Shown: positions 1 to 9,701 of the stretch, in pieces
How the letters are laid out: each line of letters starts with the position of its first letter
Position numbering within the stretch: the first letter of the stretch is position 1
Assembly (NCBI GenBank): GCA_030446715.1
Contig: JAUJMU010000001.1
Coordinates: 411,297 to 475,296 of the forward strand
DNA from: Cytophagales bacterium
Lineage (GTDB): Bacteria > Bacteroidota > Bacteroidia > Cytophagales > 172606-1
DNA: 64,000 bases
Reading direction: 5' to 3'
Notes under the pieces: model-generated
Databases searched by the model: none
Told to the model about the DNA's origin: nothing
Seen by the model: only the letters and a program-made list of their open reading frames with translations
Position numbers and translations under genes: made by a program

Positions 1-1
1 C

Positions 2-154
2 CCCGAGGTACAGGAGTTTTTATTCACCAGCGGCATCGGGTATTTTACCCACAAGGGATTCGGAATGCTGGACATCAGCAATGCCGACCTGACCCGGAAA
101 ACCGAAATTTATCACTTTACCGAAAGCCGTCAGATGAGCCAGGCATCCCGGTAA
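2..154 (+). CDS. C-terminal fragment of a protein cut by the window edge (PEVQEFLFTSGIGYFTHKGFGMLDISNADLTRKTEIYHFTESRQMSQASR)
   Basis: Open frame from the window edge to TAA at 152-154; family not identifiable from 50 aa. Confidence 0.5.
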   Translation, partial: PEVQEFLFTSGIGYFTHKGFGMLDISNADLTRKTEIYHFTESRQMSQASR

Positions 155-352
155 CCAGGCCGTTAAGCCGCGGGGACTGAAGAAAATCCGTATGTATTTG
201 CACCGGCCCGCCTTGTCTTTTCAGATGATGCGGGTCTTTTTGTTTCTAGGAAGAAATCTGACCGGCATCCTTAAAAACCTTGGCAGAAGTAACAGGTATT
301 TTCAAATTGTTTTATGGGGCGTAACTTTTTAATAATCAACTGCCCTGGCCCT

Positions 353-387
353 CATTCAAAATTCAAAATTTACCATTTAAAATTTGT
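353..387. repeat. Heptad-periodic array CATTCAA AATTCAA AATTTAC CATTTAA AATTTGT
   Basis: 7-nt periodicity read directly. Confidence 0.6.
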
Positions 388-395
388 CCGCCTGC

Positions 396-1730
396 TTAGT
401 TGCGGTTGTTATGCCTCAGCAGGGCATACCCAATGATCATATCTCCCCTTGCCCCGGGCGGACGGTAATAGGCAATCACCTCGTAGTGGTTTTCGGTCTG
501 GAAGTGATTTCCCTCAAAATGCCCGATATTGAGCTTGCCGTCCGGCTCCTCGAGTACATACTGATAATTGTAATACCCCTGCTTGAGCAGCAGATGGCCG
601 GTATACGCCTGCTGGTCAGCCCGGTACTGCATCTGCGTCTGATCACTTACCTTCCAGTCAGTGAGAGCTCCCCATACGTGAACTTTGCCGGCGGATTGCT
701 GCGGGGCCACGAGGGTAAAATACACATGGGCGTAATCCGCTTCAACGGCGCCGGTGCCCATTTCGTAATTAGCCACTATGTAGCGGCCATTGAAATCAAT
801 GAACTGGGCGTATGCCTCCCGGTTGCGGGGCTTGTCGGGCAGCAGAAACACCTGATTGCTGTCCGCAGTAATGTTGATGTGCCGGACGTTCTGCCCAAGA
901 AAACGGATGCTACGGATGTCGAAAAAGCGGAACTCATTGCCACCGGAAAAATTATTCTGAAGGCCAAAATGCTGGTATTCAATCAGCTGCCGGTCTTCCC
1001 AAACTGCCGTAGGCTTCAGGCCTGTAATGGCGGTTTCCCAAAGGTAGTTCTGCCGCAGGGCAACGTGGACGCTTTCCCGCGGGTTAATCAGGTTAAGACC
1101 CGGGTACCCAATGGCAAACTCAATCTGCTGATGCGTGTTCCTTTGATTGACACTGCTGGAAGGCGTGATCCGGGGCATCACGTTGACCCGGTTTTCGTAC
1201 ACCATAAAGCGCTGCGTAAGCAGTATATCCTTTACGTTACCTTCCCGGTACACCATTACCACATAATTGCCGGACACCTTCACCCGCGGTACCTCAAACG
1301 TGTAATGCACGTAAGGCACTCTGGTGTTCAGGGAAAGGTTTGGCTGGTTGAGCAGGAATTCGTTGAATGTCATCAGGAAATCCATGTCATTCAGTTGGGA
1401 CAGCGACCAGTCGGCGTTGCAGTGGTATATTTTGGCCCGGTAATTATTGAAAGCGCTGCCAAACTGGTCAAACTCCAGCAACAGAGGCACTGACTGGTCA
1501 AGGGGAAGTACCGGCGGGGCCAGCACGGCCGCAACCGGGTCCTGCCCTTCACCCGGCCGGGGATACAACAGTACGGTGTGCACGTTATTTTCGTACACGA
1601 AGTTATCTGTCCGGAAACGCTTGTCTACGTAATAGGCGCCCGTGCCGGAGGATGTGCTGCCTTGCTGCTGGCTGATAGGAACACACGAAACGGTCAGTAA
1701 AAAAATGGCCAGCCAAAGGTAACGGTTCAT
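396..1730 (-). CDS. DUF5103 family protein (type IX secretion plug-like lipoprotein)
   Basis: 444 aa; lipoprotein-like N-terminus (LLTVSC); YENNVHTVLLYP, YHCNADWSLSQLNDMDF motifs. Confidence 0.8.
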   Translation of the reverse strand: MNRYLWLAIFLLTVSCVPISQQQGSTSSGTGAYYVDKRFRTDNFVYENNVHTVLLYPRPGEGQDPVAAVLAPPVLPLDQSVPLLLEFDQFGSAFNNYRAKIYHCNADWSLSQLNDMDFLMTFNEFLLNQPNLSLNTRVPYVHYTFEVPRVKVSGNYVVMVYREGNVKDILLTQRFMVYENRVNVMPRITPSSSVNQRNTHQQIEFAIGYPGLNLINPRESVHVALRQNYLWETAITGLKPTAVWEDRQLIEYQHFGLQNNFSGGNEFRFFDIRSIRFLGQNVRHINITADSNQVFLLPDKPRNREAYAQFIDFNGRYIVANYEMGTGAVEADYAHVYFTLVAPQQSAGKVHVWGALTDWKVSDQTQMQYRADQQAYTGHLLLKQGYYNYQYVLEEPDGKLNIGHFEGNHFQTENHYEVIAYYRPPGARGDMIIGYALLRHNNRN

Positions 1731-1739
1731 AGCTCTTGA

Positions 1740-1848
1740 GAATGCTGAATTTTATATGCTCAATGTTAAATGAAAGATAAAAAATGATCTGTTGTAAATG
1801 GATAAACTCAAATTCACTGAGCATTCAGCATTCAACATCTACCATTTA
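1740..1848. repeat. Paired heptad-periodic arms (1740-1774 and 1821-1848)
   Basis: GAATGCT GAATTTT ATATGCT CAATGTT AAATGAA ... GCATTCA GCATTCA ACATCTA CCATTTA; arms roughly complementary. Confidence 0.6.
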
Positions 1849-1856
1849 CCGAAGCT

Positions 1857-3794
1857 TCAGCCCATTTTCTTCTCCAGCTCCTCCACCTCCAGCATGGCAG
1901 TTTCCCAATCCTGCTGGGCCGTCTGGAGCAACTGTTCAATCTGCCGGTATTCGGTGTTGGCCTGCTGGAGTTTAGGGGCGTTGTTATAGGTATCCGGGTC
2001 AGCCAGCCGGGCTTCAAGAGACGCCTTCTGCTTTTCCAGTCCGGTAATCTGCTTTTCCAGTTCTTCGGCCCGCTGAGCCGCTTTTTTGATGCTGCGGCCA
2101 AAGGTCTGCTTTTCGCTTTCAGAATAGACCGGTTTAGGAGCTGATGGTTTTTTGGGCGAAGTGCTGGTTTTTGAGACAGCGGCTTCCTTTTCTTCTCTCT
2201 CTTTTTCCTCTTTCCACCACTCAAACTCTTCGTACGTGCCCGGGTACTGCTTGATCTGGTAATCTTCAATGTACCAGATTTTGTTGGCAACCCGCGACAC
2301 AAAGTGCCGGTCGTGGGAAATTACCAGGTAGGTGCCTTCATATTGTTGCAGGGCCTGACTCAGAATGTTCACCGACTGCATATCCAGGTGGTTGGTCGGC
2401 TCGTCGAGCAGCAGGAAGTTGGCCTCCGAAATAAGGGTTTTGGCAAGGGCAACCCGTGATTTTTCGCCGCCGGAAAGCACCTTTATCTTTTTGAAGACAT
2501 CGTCGCTGGAGAAAAGGAAACAACCGAGAATAGTCCGCAATTCTGATTCGGTCTTCTCGGAGCCAGCTTGCTTGAGTTCGTCAAGTATGGAGTTGTTGAC
2601 GTTAAGGGCTTCCAGCTGGTGCTGGGCAAAAACGGAAAAATTAACGTTGTAGCCCATTTGCCGCTTGCCTTCAATCGGCTCAGTGCCCGCAATGATGCGC
2701 AGCAGCGTAGACTTTCCTTTGCCGTTCGCCCCGATCAGGGCAATCTTGTCGCCACGTTCGATGCCGGCGGACGTATGCTGCACAATTGGCTTCTGCGGAT
2801 AGGACTTGGAAACATTTTCCAGCAGGAGTACGTGCCGGCCGGTCTGATTCTTGAAATTGAACCGGAAATTTACCCGCGCTGACTCATCAATTACCTCCTC
2901 TACCACGTCCATGCGCCCCAGGGCTTTTACCCGCGACTGTACCTGGCGGGCTTTGGTGGCCTTGGACCGGAACCGCTCAATAAACCGTTCAGTCTGCCGG
3001 ATCTTGGCCTGCTGGTTTTCAAAGGCACCTTGCTGGATTTCATTGCGCAAAGCTTTTTCTTCCAGATAGAAGGAGTAGTTGCCGGCGTACAGATTCAGCT
3101 TCCGCCCGGATACTTCTACGGTGGTTTCGACTACATTGTCCAGAAACTGCCGGTCGTGCGATACCACGATAGTGGCTCCTTCGTAATTGGTCAGGTATTT
3201 TTCTACCCACTCAATGGAGGGTAAATCCAGGTGGTTGGTCGGTTCGTCGAGCATGAGCAGGGCCGGCTTTTGCAGGAGCAGCTTGGCCAGCATGACGCGC
3301 ATGCGCCAGCCACCCGAAAACTCCTTTAGCGGGCGTTGCAGTTCGGCCGTAGTAAAGCCCAGGCCTTCCAGAATTTCTTCGGCCCGGGCCTGCATGGTAT
3401 AGCCGCCCAGCCCCTCAAACTCTTCCTGCAGGCGGGTCAGTTTGGTTACCAGTTCATCGCGGTAGTTGGTTTCCATCTCGTGCAGCACCTTGTCAATCTG
3501 CTTCTGAAGATGGTTTTCCCGTTCGAAGGCTTGCATCGCCACTGCAAGGATGGGCTCAGTGCTCTGGTACGAAAGCAGGTCCTGATTCAGAAAGCCAATT
3601 GTGCATTCACTGCTTCTGGAAATGTTGCCTCCGTCGGGCTGGTATTCTCCCACAATCAGGCGCAGCAGGGTGGATTTACCCGTGCCGTTGGCGCCGATCA
3701 GGCCGATGCGATCCTTCGGTTTGATGTGCAGACTGGCATTGTCATAAAGCGTACGGCCGCCAAAATGAAAGGATAAGTTATTGATAGAAAGCAT
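1857..3794 (-). CDS. ABC-F family ATP-binding protein
   Basis: 645 aa with two ABC domains (GANGTGKST, GANGKGKST; two LSGG/FSGG signatures; LLDEPTNHLD twice). Confidence 0.95.
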   Translation of the reverse strand: MLSINNLSFHFGGRTLYDNASLHIKPKDRIGLIGANGTGKSTLLRLIVGEYQPDGGNISRSSECTIGFLNQDLLSYQSTEPILAVAMQAFERENHLQKQIDKVLHEMETNYRDELVTKLTRLQEEFEGLGGYTMQARAEEILEGLGFTTAELQRPLKEFSGGWRMRVMLAKLLLQKPALLMLDEPTNHLDLPSIEWVEKYLTNYEGATIVVSHDRQFLDNVVETTVEVSGRKLNLYAGNYSFYLEEKALRNEIQQGAFENQQAKIRQTERFIERFRSKATKARQVQSRVKALGRMDVVEEVIDESARVNFRFNFKNQTGRHVLLLENVSKSYPQKPIVQHTSAGIERGDKIALIGANGKGKSTLLRIIAGTEPIEGKRQMGYNVNFSVFAQHQLEALNVNNSILDELKQAGSEKTESELRTILGCFLFSSDDVFKKIKVLSGGEKSRVALAKTLISEANFLLLDEPTNHLDMQSVNILSQALQQYEGTYLVISHDRHFVSRVANKIWYIEDYQIKQYPGTYEEFEWWKEEKEREEKEAAVSKTSTSPKKPSAPKPVYSESEKQTFGRSIKKAAQRAEELEKQITGLEKQKASLEARLADPDTYNNAPKLQQANTEYRQIEQLLQTAQQDWETAMLEVEELEKKMG

Positions 3795-3857
3795 GCCGCA
3801 AAGTTACGGAGAAGCGGGGAAAGCGGGAAAAGTGCAAAAACATTCTTACAATAACTG

Positions 3858-4328
3858 TCAGTAGCCAAGTTCCCGGAGCAGTTGCTGATTATACTCCGGT
3901 GCTTCCGGCGAACCTTCGGCCGGTGCCCAGGCGGCAAAGGTTTTGTCGTTGCGCACTTCATAAGGGCCGTCTTTCAGTTCGTACAACACCGATCCGGATT
4001 CCAGACAGATCAGCGTATGATAGGTACGTGGCGGAATTTCGAGCCCAAAGTTGCCCGTCTGCGGATTAAGCACCATGTGATCCGTAACCTTGCCGGTCTG
4101 GTCAAAGGAAACTACAAGTATTTTACCACGCAGAATCAGAAATGCTTCGCGTTTATCGGGGTTTTCGTGCTTGTGGGGCTGCACGTAGGTGCCCGGCTCC
4201 ATGGCATTGAGCATGCGGTTGAGCGGGTCTTCAGTGGCTTGGTGAAAATTATGGTTCATCCGCAGGCGGGGTGCAGTCCTGGCCCGGGAAGAAACGGAGT
4301 TGATAAGGTTCTGGTCAATGCGGATCAT
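3858..4328 (-). CDS. WbuC-type cupin fold protein
   Basis: 156 aa; PLNRMLNAMEPGTYVQPHKHENPDKREAFLILRG. Confidence 0.75.
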   Translation of the reverse strand: MIRIDQNLINSVSSRARTAPRLRMNHNFHQATEDPLNRMLNAMEPGTYVQPHKHENPDKREAFLILRGKILVVSFDQTGKVTDHMVLNPQTGNFGLEIPPRTYHTLICLESGSVLYELKDGPYEVRNDKTFAAWAPAEGSPEAPEYNQQLLRELGY

Positions 4329-4396
4329 GAAGTAGCCGTTGGCGTTTAGCTGGTTAGCACTTGGTTTATTAGCAGGAAACGTTTCTCGCGTAGAGA

Positions 4397-4423
4397 CCCG
4401 AAAGGTTCTGAAAACCTTTCGGG
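4397..4423. terminator. Hairpin cccgaaaggtt-ctgaa-aacctttcggg between cupin and pirin genes
   Basis: 11-bp perfect stem. Confidence 0.5.
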
Positions 4424-4430
4424 GCTGCCG

Positions 4431-5287
4431 CTACCCTTCGGTCCAGATGCCCATCTTGCCCGTCTGGTAGTCCCGCATGGCCTGCATGATTTCGGTCTGG
4501 GAGTTCATCACGAAGGGGCCGTGGGCCACAATATTTTCGTTATATGGCCTGCCGTGCCCGAATATCACCACTGAATCTTCGGCGGCTTCCACGCGGATGT
4601 CTTCGCCGTCATCGTCAAATTCGACCAGTGTATGCGTTCCGGCGGTCTGGCCGTTTACGTTCAGCCGGCCATTGACCACGTAAAACAGAATGTTCCGGTC
4701 GGCGGCCACGGCAAAAATCAGTACGCCGCCTTTTTTGAAGTGCAGACTGGTCATGTGAATATCAGTCAGGGACGGAACGGGGCCGGAGGTGCCGTTGAAC
4801 GCGCCCGAGATCAGCCGGACGGACACTTTGCCGCCGTCCATTGCCAGCTCCGGAATTTCCTCCTTCTGCAAGCCGGTGTAGTTCGGAGCGGTCATTTTCA
4901 GCTTCGCCGGCAGGTTGAGCCAGATTTGAATGACTTCCACCGCGCCGCCTTTCTCCTTGAATTCTTCGAAGAAACTTCGGCGTGAATGAGGCCACGGCCG
5001 GCAGTCATCCACTGAATGCCGCCTTCTTTGATCACACTGTTGCCGCCGCCCGTATCGCGGTGGGTAATGTCGCCGGCCAGAATATACGTCAGCGTTTCAA
5101 ACCCCCGGTGCGGGTGCGGCCCGAACGGCAATCCCTGGTTAAAAGGCCCGTACTCCTGCGGCCCGTGGTGGTTGAGGAACAGGAACGGATCAATGTAACC
5201 TACTTCCCGCGTGGGCAAAGCCCGGTACGTGAGCAGGTCACCCATCGGGGCGTAGGTGGCCTTGTATTTTCCTCTGATGCTTCGCAT
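4431..5287 (-). pseudogene. Pirin family protein, single-base frameshift near 4966-4974
   Basis: ORFs 4898-5287 and 4431-5012 give a continuous pirin (...GRGLIHAEVSS|EEFKEKGGAVEVIQIWLNLP...) if 1 nt is added. Confidence 0.8.
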
Positions 5288-5314
5288 GGCTGGTAGTTTG
5301 TTATAGAGAAATCC

Positions 5315-6649
5315 TTACAGCAACTCATTGGCCAGATTTGCCAGCTCCGACCGTTCGCCTTTTTCCAGTGTAATGTGGGCGTAGAGTTCGTGGTCGCGGG
5401 CCCGGTCAATGAGGTAGGAGAGGCCGTTGCTCTGCGTGTCGAGGTAAGGCGTATCAATCTGGTAAATGTCGCCGGTGAAGATGATTTTGGTATTCTCGCC
5501 GGCCCGGGTGATGATGGTCTTTACCTCGTGCGGCGTCAGGTTCTGGGCTTCATCCACGATGAAAATAATGTTGGAAAGGCTGCGCCCCCGGATGTAGGCC
5601 AGCGGCATGATGTTCAGCACTTCCTTACCCACCATCTCGGTGATCTTGTTGTAGTCGCGGTCTCCTTCGTCAAACTGGTTCTGGATAAACTTCAGGTTAT
5701 CCCAGAGCGGCTCCATGTACGGGTTCAGTTTCGATTTGATGTCACCAGGCAGGTAGCCGATGTCTTTGTTGCTCAGCGGCACAATGGGGCGGGCCAGGTA
5801 AATCTGCTTGAAATACTTCTTCAGTTCCAGGGCGCTGGCAAGGGCCAGCAGGGTTTTGCCCGTACCCGCTACGCCCTGTATCGTAATCAGCTTGATGTCG
5901 GGATTCAGGATGGCGTGGATCGCAAAGGTCTGCTCCGCATTGCGGGGTCGAACGCCGTACACGGGCCGCTTGTCTACCTTCTCCAGGCGATTTTCGACTG
6001 AGTTGTAGCAGGCCAGCACGGAGTTGCGGTCACTTTTAAGGATAAAGAAGTGATTTTTGGAAGGCTTCTTCTTCATTACGCTTTCCAGCTTGCAATAGCC
6101 CGTTTCGAATAATTCGGTCACTACCTGCGCCGGTACGTCATTGATGATGGTTCGTCCCGTGTAGAGGTTGTTTACGTCTTTGATCTTACCGGTTTCGTAA
6201 TCTTCAGCGGGCAGATTCAACGCCTTGGCCTTCAGCCGGAGGTTAATGTCCTTTGTGACCATAATCACTTTCTTGCCGGCCTCTTCCTGCTGCAGCGACA
6301 GGGCGGCGTTGAGGATGCGGTGGTCGGCCTTGCGTTCATCGAAGATCTTTTCGGCGTCAATTTCACTGCGCGTGTTCATCAGCACCTTGAAGCTGCCCCG
6401 ATTCTGCCCGTTCAGGGGAATCCATTCCTGCAGCATGTGTTCACCCGACAGCTTGTCTATGAACCGGATGAACTCCCGTGCCTCAAAGTTCTTGGTATCG
6501 TTTCCTTTCTTGAAATTATCCAGCTCTTCCAGCACTGTGATGGGGATGGCGACATCGTGTTCCTGAAAATTCTTTATCGCGTTGTGGTCGTACAGAATGA
6601 CGGAAGTATCCAGCACAAAAATCTTTTTCTCTTTTTTGGCTCTGGGCAT
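5315..6649 (-). CDS. PIN domain-PhoH family ATPase
   Basis: 444 aa; N-terminal PIN (VLDTSVILYD) and C-terminal PhoH (GVAGTGKTLLALA). Confidence 0.9.
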   Translation of the reverse strand: MPRAKKEKKIFVLDTSVILYDHNAIKNFQEHDVAIPITVLEELDNFKKGNDTKNFEAREFIRFIDKLSGEHMLQEWIPLNGQNRGSFKVLMNTRSEIDAEKIFDERKADHRILNAALSLQQEEAGKKVIMVTKDINLRLKAKALNLPAEDYETGKIKDVNNLYTGRTIINDVPAQVVTELFETGYCKLESVMKKKPSKNHFFILKSDRNSVLACYNSVENRLEKVDKRPVYGVRPRNAEQTFAIHAILNPDIKLITIQGVAGTGKTLLALASALELKKYFKQIYLARPIVPLSNKDIGYLPGDIKSKLNPYMEPLWDNLKFIQNQFDEGDRDYNKITEMVGKEVLNIMPLAYIRGRSLSNIIFIVDEAQNLTPHEVKTIITRAGENTKIIFTGDIYQIDTPYLDTQSNGLSYLIDRARDHELYAHITLEKGERSELANLANELL

Positions 6650-6827
6650 ACACTGAAGAAATTGGGAAGTTACTACACAAATGAAAAAGCCGGTTTTCGC
6701 CCCGGGAATGGGAAAAATGAGCGGTAAAGGTACCAGCGCCGACCCGTTGAAAGATAAAAGGATAATCCGAAAAACCCATAGTAACGGCCAAATTTACTGC
6801 CCCGGTTTTACCGGCTGCGGGGCAACA

Positions 6828-6853
6828 AAAAAAGCCCGCGTTTGCGGGCTTCA
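6828..6853. terminator. Intrinsic terminator-like hairpin aagcccgcgtttgcgggctt
   Basis: GC stem flanked by A-tract. Confidence 0.65.
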
Positions 6854-6873
6854 TGTAAGCGTATGATTACCAG

Positions 6874-7380
6874 TTAACTCACCAGAATCGCCAGCTTCGA
6901 CAGCTCTTTGGATACCTTGAGCCCGGCGTGCTGGGTAGCCGATTCGTTCAGTTCAAACTTCCATTTGCTGTCCTGCATGATAAAGTTGATGCCGCTGCCC
7001 TTCTGCGCCAGACCATTCTTCTCAGTGATCAACAGCACCGGCTTGTTCTTTATTTTTTCGTAGGCAGCGTCAAAAGGAGCGTTGCCGGGCACGTACAGGA
7101 TCTGGCAGTTTTCGATTTCACCCGCCGAACGGTATTTCTTTACCAGGATCTTCTGAGTGCCTACCATTTTGTTAAGGGTAATCTTCCGCAGTTCTTCAAA
7201 TACCGGCGAATTGCCCACTACCGCAATCACAAAGTCACCGGTCTGCTGGGCCGGTGGCCACTGAATGTATTTGGTGAAATTATAAATGAAGACCGAGTGG
7301 AACCGGTAATCGTTGGTCTGACCGAAACTCTTTACGGAGAAGATCAGAACCAGCAGGGGGAGCAAAAAGCGAACTTTCAT
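6874..7380 (-). CDS. YfiR family protein (DUF4154)
   Basis: 168 aa; signal peptide; YNFTKYIQWP ... VVGNSPV ... INFIMQDSKWKFELN. Confidence 0.75.
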   Translation of the reverse strand: MKVRFLLPLLVLIFSVKSFGQTNDYRFHSVFIYNFTKYIQWPPAQQTGDFVIAVVGNSPVFEELRKITLNKMVGTQKILVKKYRSAGEIENCQILYVPGNAPFDAAYEKIKNKPVLLITEKNGLAQKGSGINFIMQDSKWKFELNESATQHAGLKVSKELSKLAILVS

Positions 7381-7586
7381 CTTCGGAAATTTATTTACTT
7401 AATCAGCAGGTGCCAGAGGCAAAACCAAATGTACGACAGCCCTTTATCAAGACATTGAGCAGATGCCGGGCAAACCATACGTTGCGCATGAGCAGCCGCG
7501 TTTTTGCCATTTCCTGACCGGCGGGTTGCGCGTACAGGATGCCCTTAATTTGTTTACCTTTGCATGATTGAATAAAAGTTATTTTT

Positions 7587-8657
7587 ATGTTAGATAAACT
7601 GGAAGCCATCCAGCGGCGGTTTGATGAGGTAAGTCAGCTCATTCTGGACCCGTCTGTAATGGCGGATATGAAGAAATACTCGAAGCTTAGCAAGGAATTC
7701 AAGGACCTGGAAAAAGTGACTGCTCAGTATAAAGCCTATAAAAATCTGCTCGGAAACATCGAAAATGCCCGGGAGATACTGGAAACCGAGAAGGATCCGG
7801 AGTTCCGGGAACTGGCCAAGGCGGAACTGGATGAGCTCAACCCGCAGCAGGAAGAAATGGAAGAAGCCATTAAAAATATGCTGATTCCGAAAGACCCCAA
7901 CGACAGCAAGAACGCCATTCTGGAAATCCGCGCCGGTACGGGGGGCGATGAAGCCGGTATCTTTGCCGGTGATCTCTTCCGGATGTATCAGCGGTTTGCA
8001 GAAAAACAGGGCTGGCGGATGGAACTGCTGGATTACATGGAAGGCACTTCCGGCGGTTACAAAGAAATCACGGCAATGTTGTCGGGGGAAGATGTATACG
8101 GACAGATGAAGTACGAATCGGGTGTACACCGCGTGCAACGGGTGCCTGCCACGGAGACGCAGGGCAGGGTGCACACCTCAGCCGCCACGGTGGCCGTACT
8201 CCCCGAAATGGAAGAAGTGGACGTGGAAATCAATATGAACGACATCCGGAAAGATATTTTCTGTGCTTCCGGACCGGGCGGTCAGTCAGTAAACACAACC
8301 AAGTCGGCTATTCGCCTTACGCACATCCCTTCCGGCACGGTAGTGCAGTGTCAGGACGAAAAATCGCAGATCAAGAACTTCGAAAAGGCGCTTAAAGTGC
8401 TGCGTTCCCGCATTTACGAAATCGAACTGGAAAAGCACAACGAACAGGTAGGGGCGCAGCGCAAGTCAATGATCGGCAGTGGCGACCGGTCCGAAAAAAT
8501 CCGTACTTATAACTACCCGCAGAGCCGCGTGACCGATCACCGCATCGGTCTTACCGTGTATAACCTGCCTGCCGTGATGGATGGTGATATTTCGCAGTTC
8601 ATCAGCGACCTGCGCATGGCCGACAATGCCGAGAAGATGAAGGAAGGGGTTATGTAG
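7587..8657 (+). CDS. prfA: Peptide chain release factor 1
   Basis: 356 aa; GPGGQSVNTTKSAIRLTH (GGQ). Confidence 0.96.
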   Translation: MLDKLEAIQRRFDEVSQLILDPSVMADMKKYSKLSKEFKDLEKVTAQYKAYKNLLGNIENAREILETEKDPEFRELAKAELDELNPQQEEMEEAIKNMLIPKDPNDSKNAILEIRAGTGGDEAGIFAGDLFRMYQRFAEKQGWRMELLDYMEGTSGGYKEITAMLSGEDVYGQMKYESGVHRVQRVPATETQGRVHTSAATVAVLPEMEEVDVEINMNDIRKDIFCASGPGGQSVNTTKSAIRLTHIPSGTVVQCQDEKSQIKNFEKALKVLRSRIYEIELEKHNEQVGAQRKSMIGSGDRSEKIRTYNYPQSRVTDHRIGLTVYNLPAVMDGDISQFISDLRMADNAEKMKEGVM

Positions 8658-8659
8658 AA

Positions 8660-8694
8660 ATTTGGAATGATGAATTTGGAATGATGAATGCGGC
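8660..8694. repeat. Heptad array AATTTGG AATGATG AATTTGG AATGATG AATGCGG
   Basis: Starts 2 nt after the prfA stop. Confidence 0.65.
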
Positions 8695-8706
8695 AGAGCC
8701 GTAAAC

Positions 8707-8742
8707 AAAAATCCGCCGGAAGATGAATGCCGGCGGGTTTTT
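8707..8742. terminator. Terminator downstream of prfA
   Basis: aaaaatccgccgg...ccggcgggttttt. Confidence 0.75.
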
Positions 8743-9536
8743 TATTTGATCTCGAAATCATCAGCATCCATAAAGGCTGGAAACGCGGCCCGGAACGAGG
8801 TCAGCTGCTCACCGGAGAGGGTCAGCGTCTGAATGGTTTCGGTTTCCCCTTCTTCAAACAGGACCTCTCCTTTAGGGCTGATTACGGCAGAATCGCCGCT
8901 GTAAGGATGGCCTTTTCCATCTGAGCCTACCCGGTTGACGCCAATGGTATAACTCAGGTTTTCGATGGCCCGGGCTTTCAGTAACGCTGACCAGGCATGG
9001 CGGCGCGGCTGCGGCCAGTTGGCTACGTACAGCAGTAAATCGTACTGTAATCCTTCCCCATCCTGGCGCAGTCCGTTGCGGCTCCACACCGGAAACCGCA
9101 GGTCGTAGCACACCAGCGGGCAAATCCGCCAGCCTTTCCATTCGCGGATCAGCCGCTGCCTGCCACCCGAATAGGTTTCGTGTTCGTGCGCCATCCGGAA
9201 CAGGTGCCGCTTGTCGTAGGTAGCGTACCCGCCGTCGGGCTGCATCCACACCAGGCGGTTAAAATACTGATCTTTTTCCTTTACAATGTAACTGCCCGTC
9301 ACCACGGCTCCCGTCTGCGCGGCTTGACTTTTCAGCCACTTGAAAGTGGTCAGGTTCATGGGTTCGGCAAGGGCAGCGGCATTCATGGTGAATCCGGTTG
9401 TAAACATTTCCGGCAGCACAATCAGGTCGGCCGGCTGTCCGGTCTGCCATATTTTTTCTTCCAGCATGGCGAGGTTGGCCGCCGGGCTTTCCCAGTGAAG
9501 GGCAGTTTGAATAAGCGTAACGCGGAGGTCAGTCAT
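8742..9536 (-). CDS. Nitrilase superfamily amidohydrolase (YafV/omega-amidase-like)
   Basis: Likely start MTDLRVTLIQTALHW; LPEMFTTGF, YDKRHLF, CPLVCYDLRFP catalytic motifs. Confidence 0.88.
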   Translation of the reverse strand: MTDLRVTLIQTALHWESPAANLAMLEEKIWQTGQPADLIVLPEMFTTGFTMNAAALAEPMNLTTFKWLKSQAAQTGAVVTGSYIVKEKDQYFNRLVWMQPDGGYATYDKRHLFRMAHEHETYSGGRQRLIREWKGWRICPLVCYDLRFPVWSRNGLRQDGEGLQYDLLLYVANWPQPRRHAWSALLKARAIENLSYTIGVNRVGSDGKGHPYSGDSAVISPKGEVLFEEGETETIQTLTLSGEQLTSFRAAFPAFMDADDFEIK

Positions 9537-9585
9537 GGTCAACCCAAATAAAGCGTAATGTACGCGTGCTTGGTTAAAAAGCAAC

Positions 9586-9611
9586 AGGCGCAGACTGAAT
9601 CGTCTGCGCCT
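9586..9611. terminator. Hairpin aggcgcagac-tgaatc-gtctgcgcct
   Basis: 10-bp perfect stem. Confidence 0.55.
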
Positions 9612-9701
9612 TCGGGTATAAAATTAAGTGAATCCGGGAGCCTGGGAGTAGAAGAGCAAAAGTAAATTACCGCCTCTCCCGTCTCAAATCTCCAGTCTGT
9701 T

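Noticed and set aside
384-1493. 369-aa plus-strand ORF
   Set aside because: Antisense to the DUF5103 gene, which has recognisable motifs; long antisense ORFs are expected at this GC content
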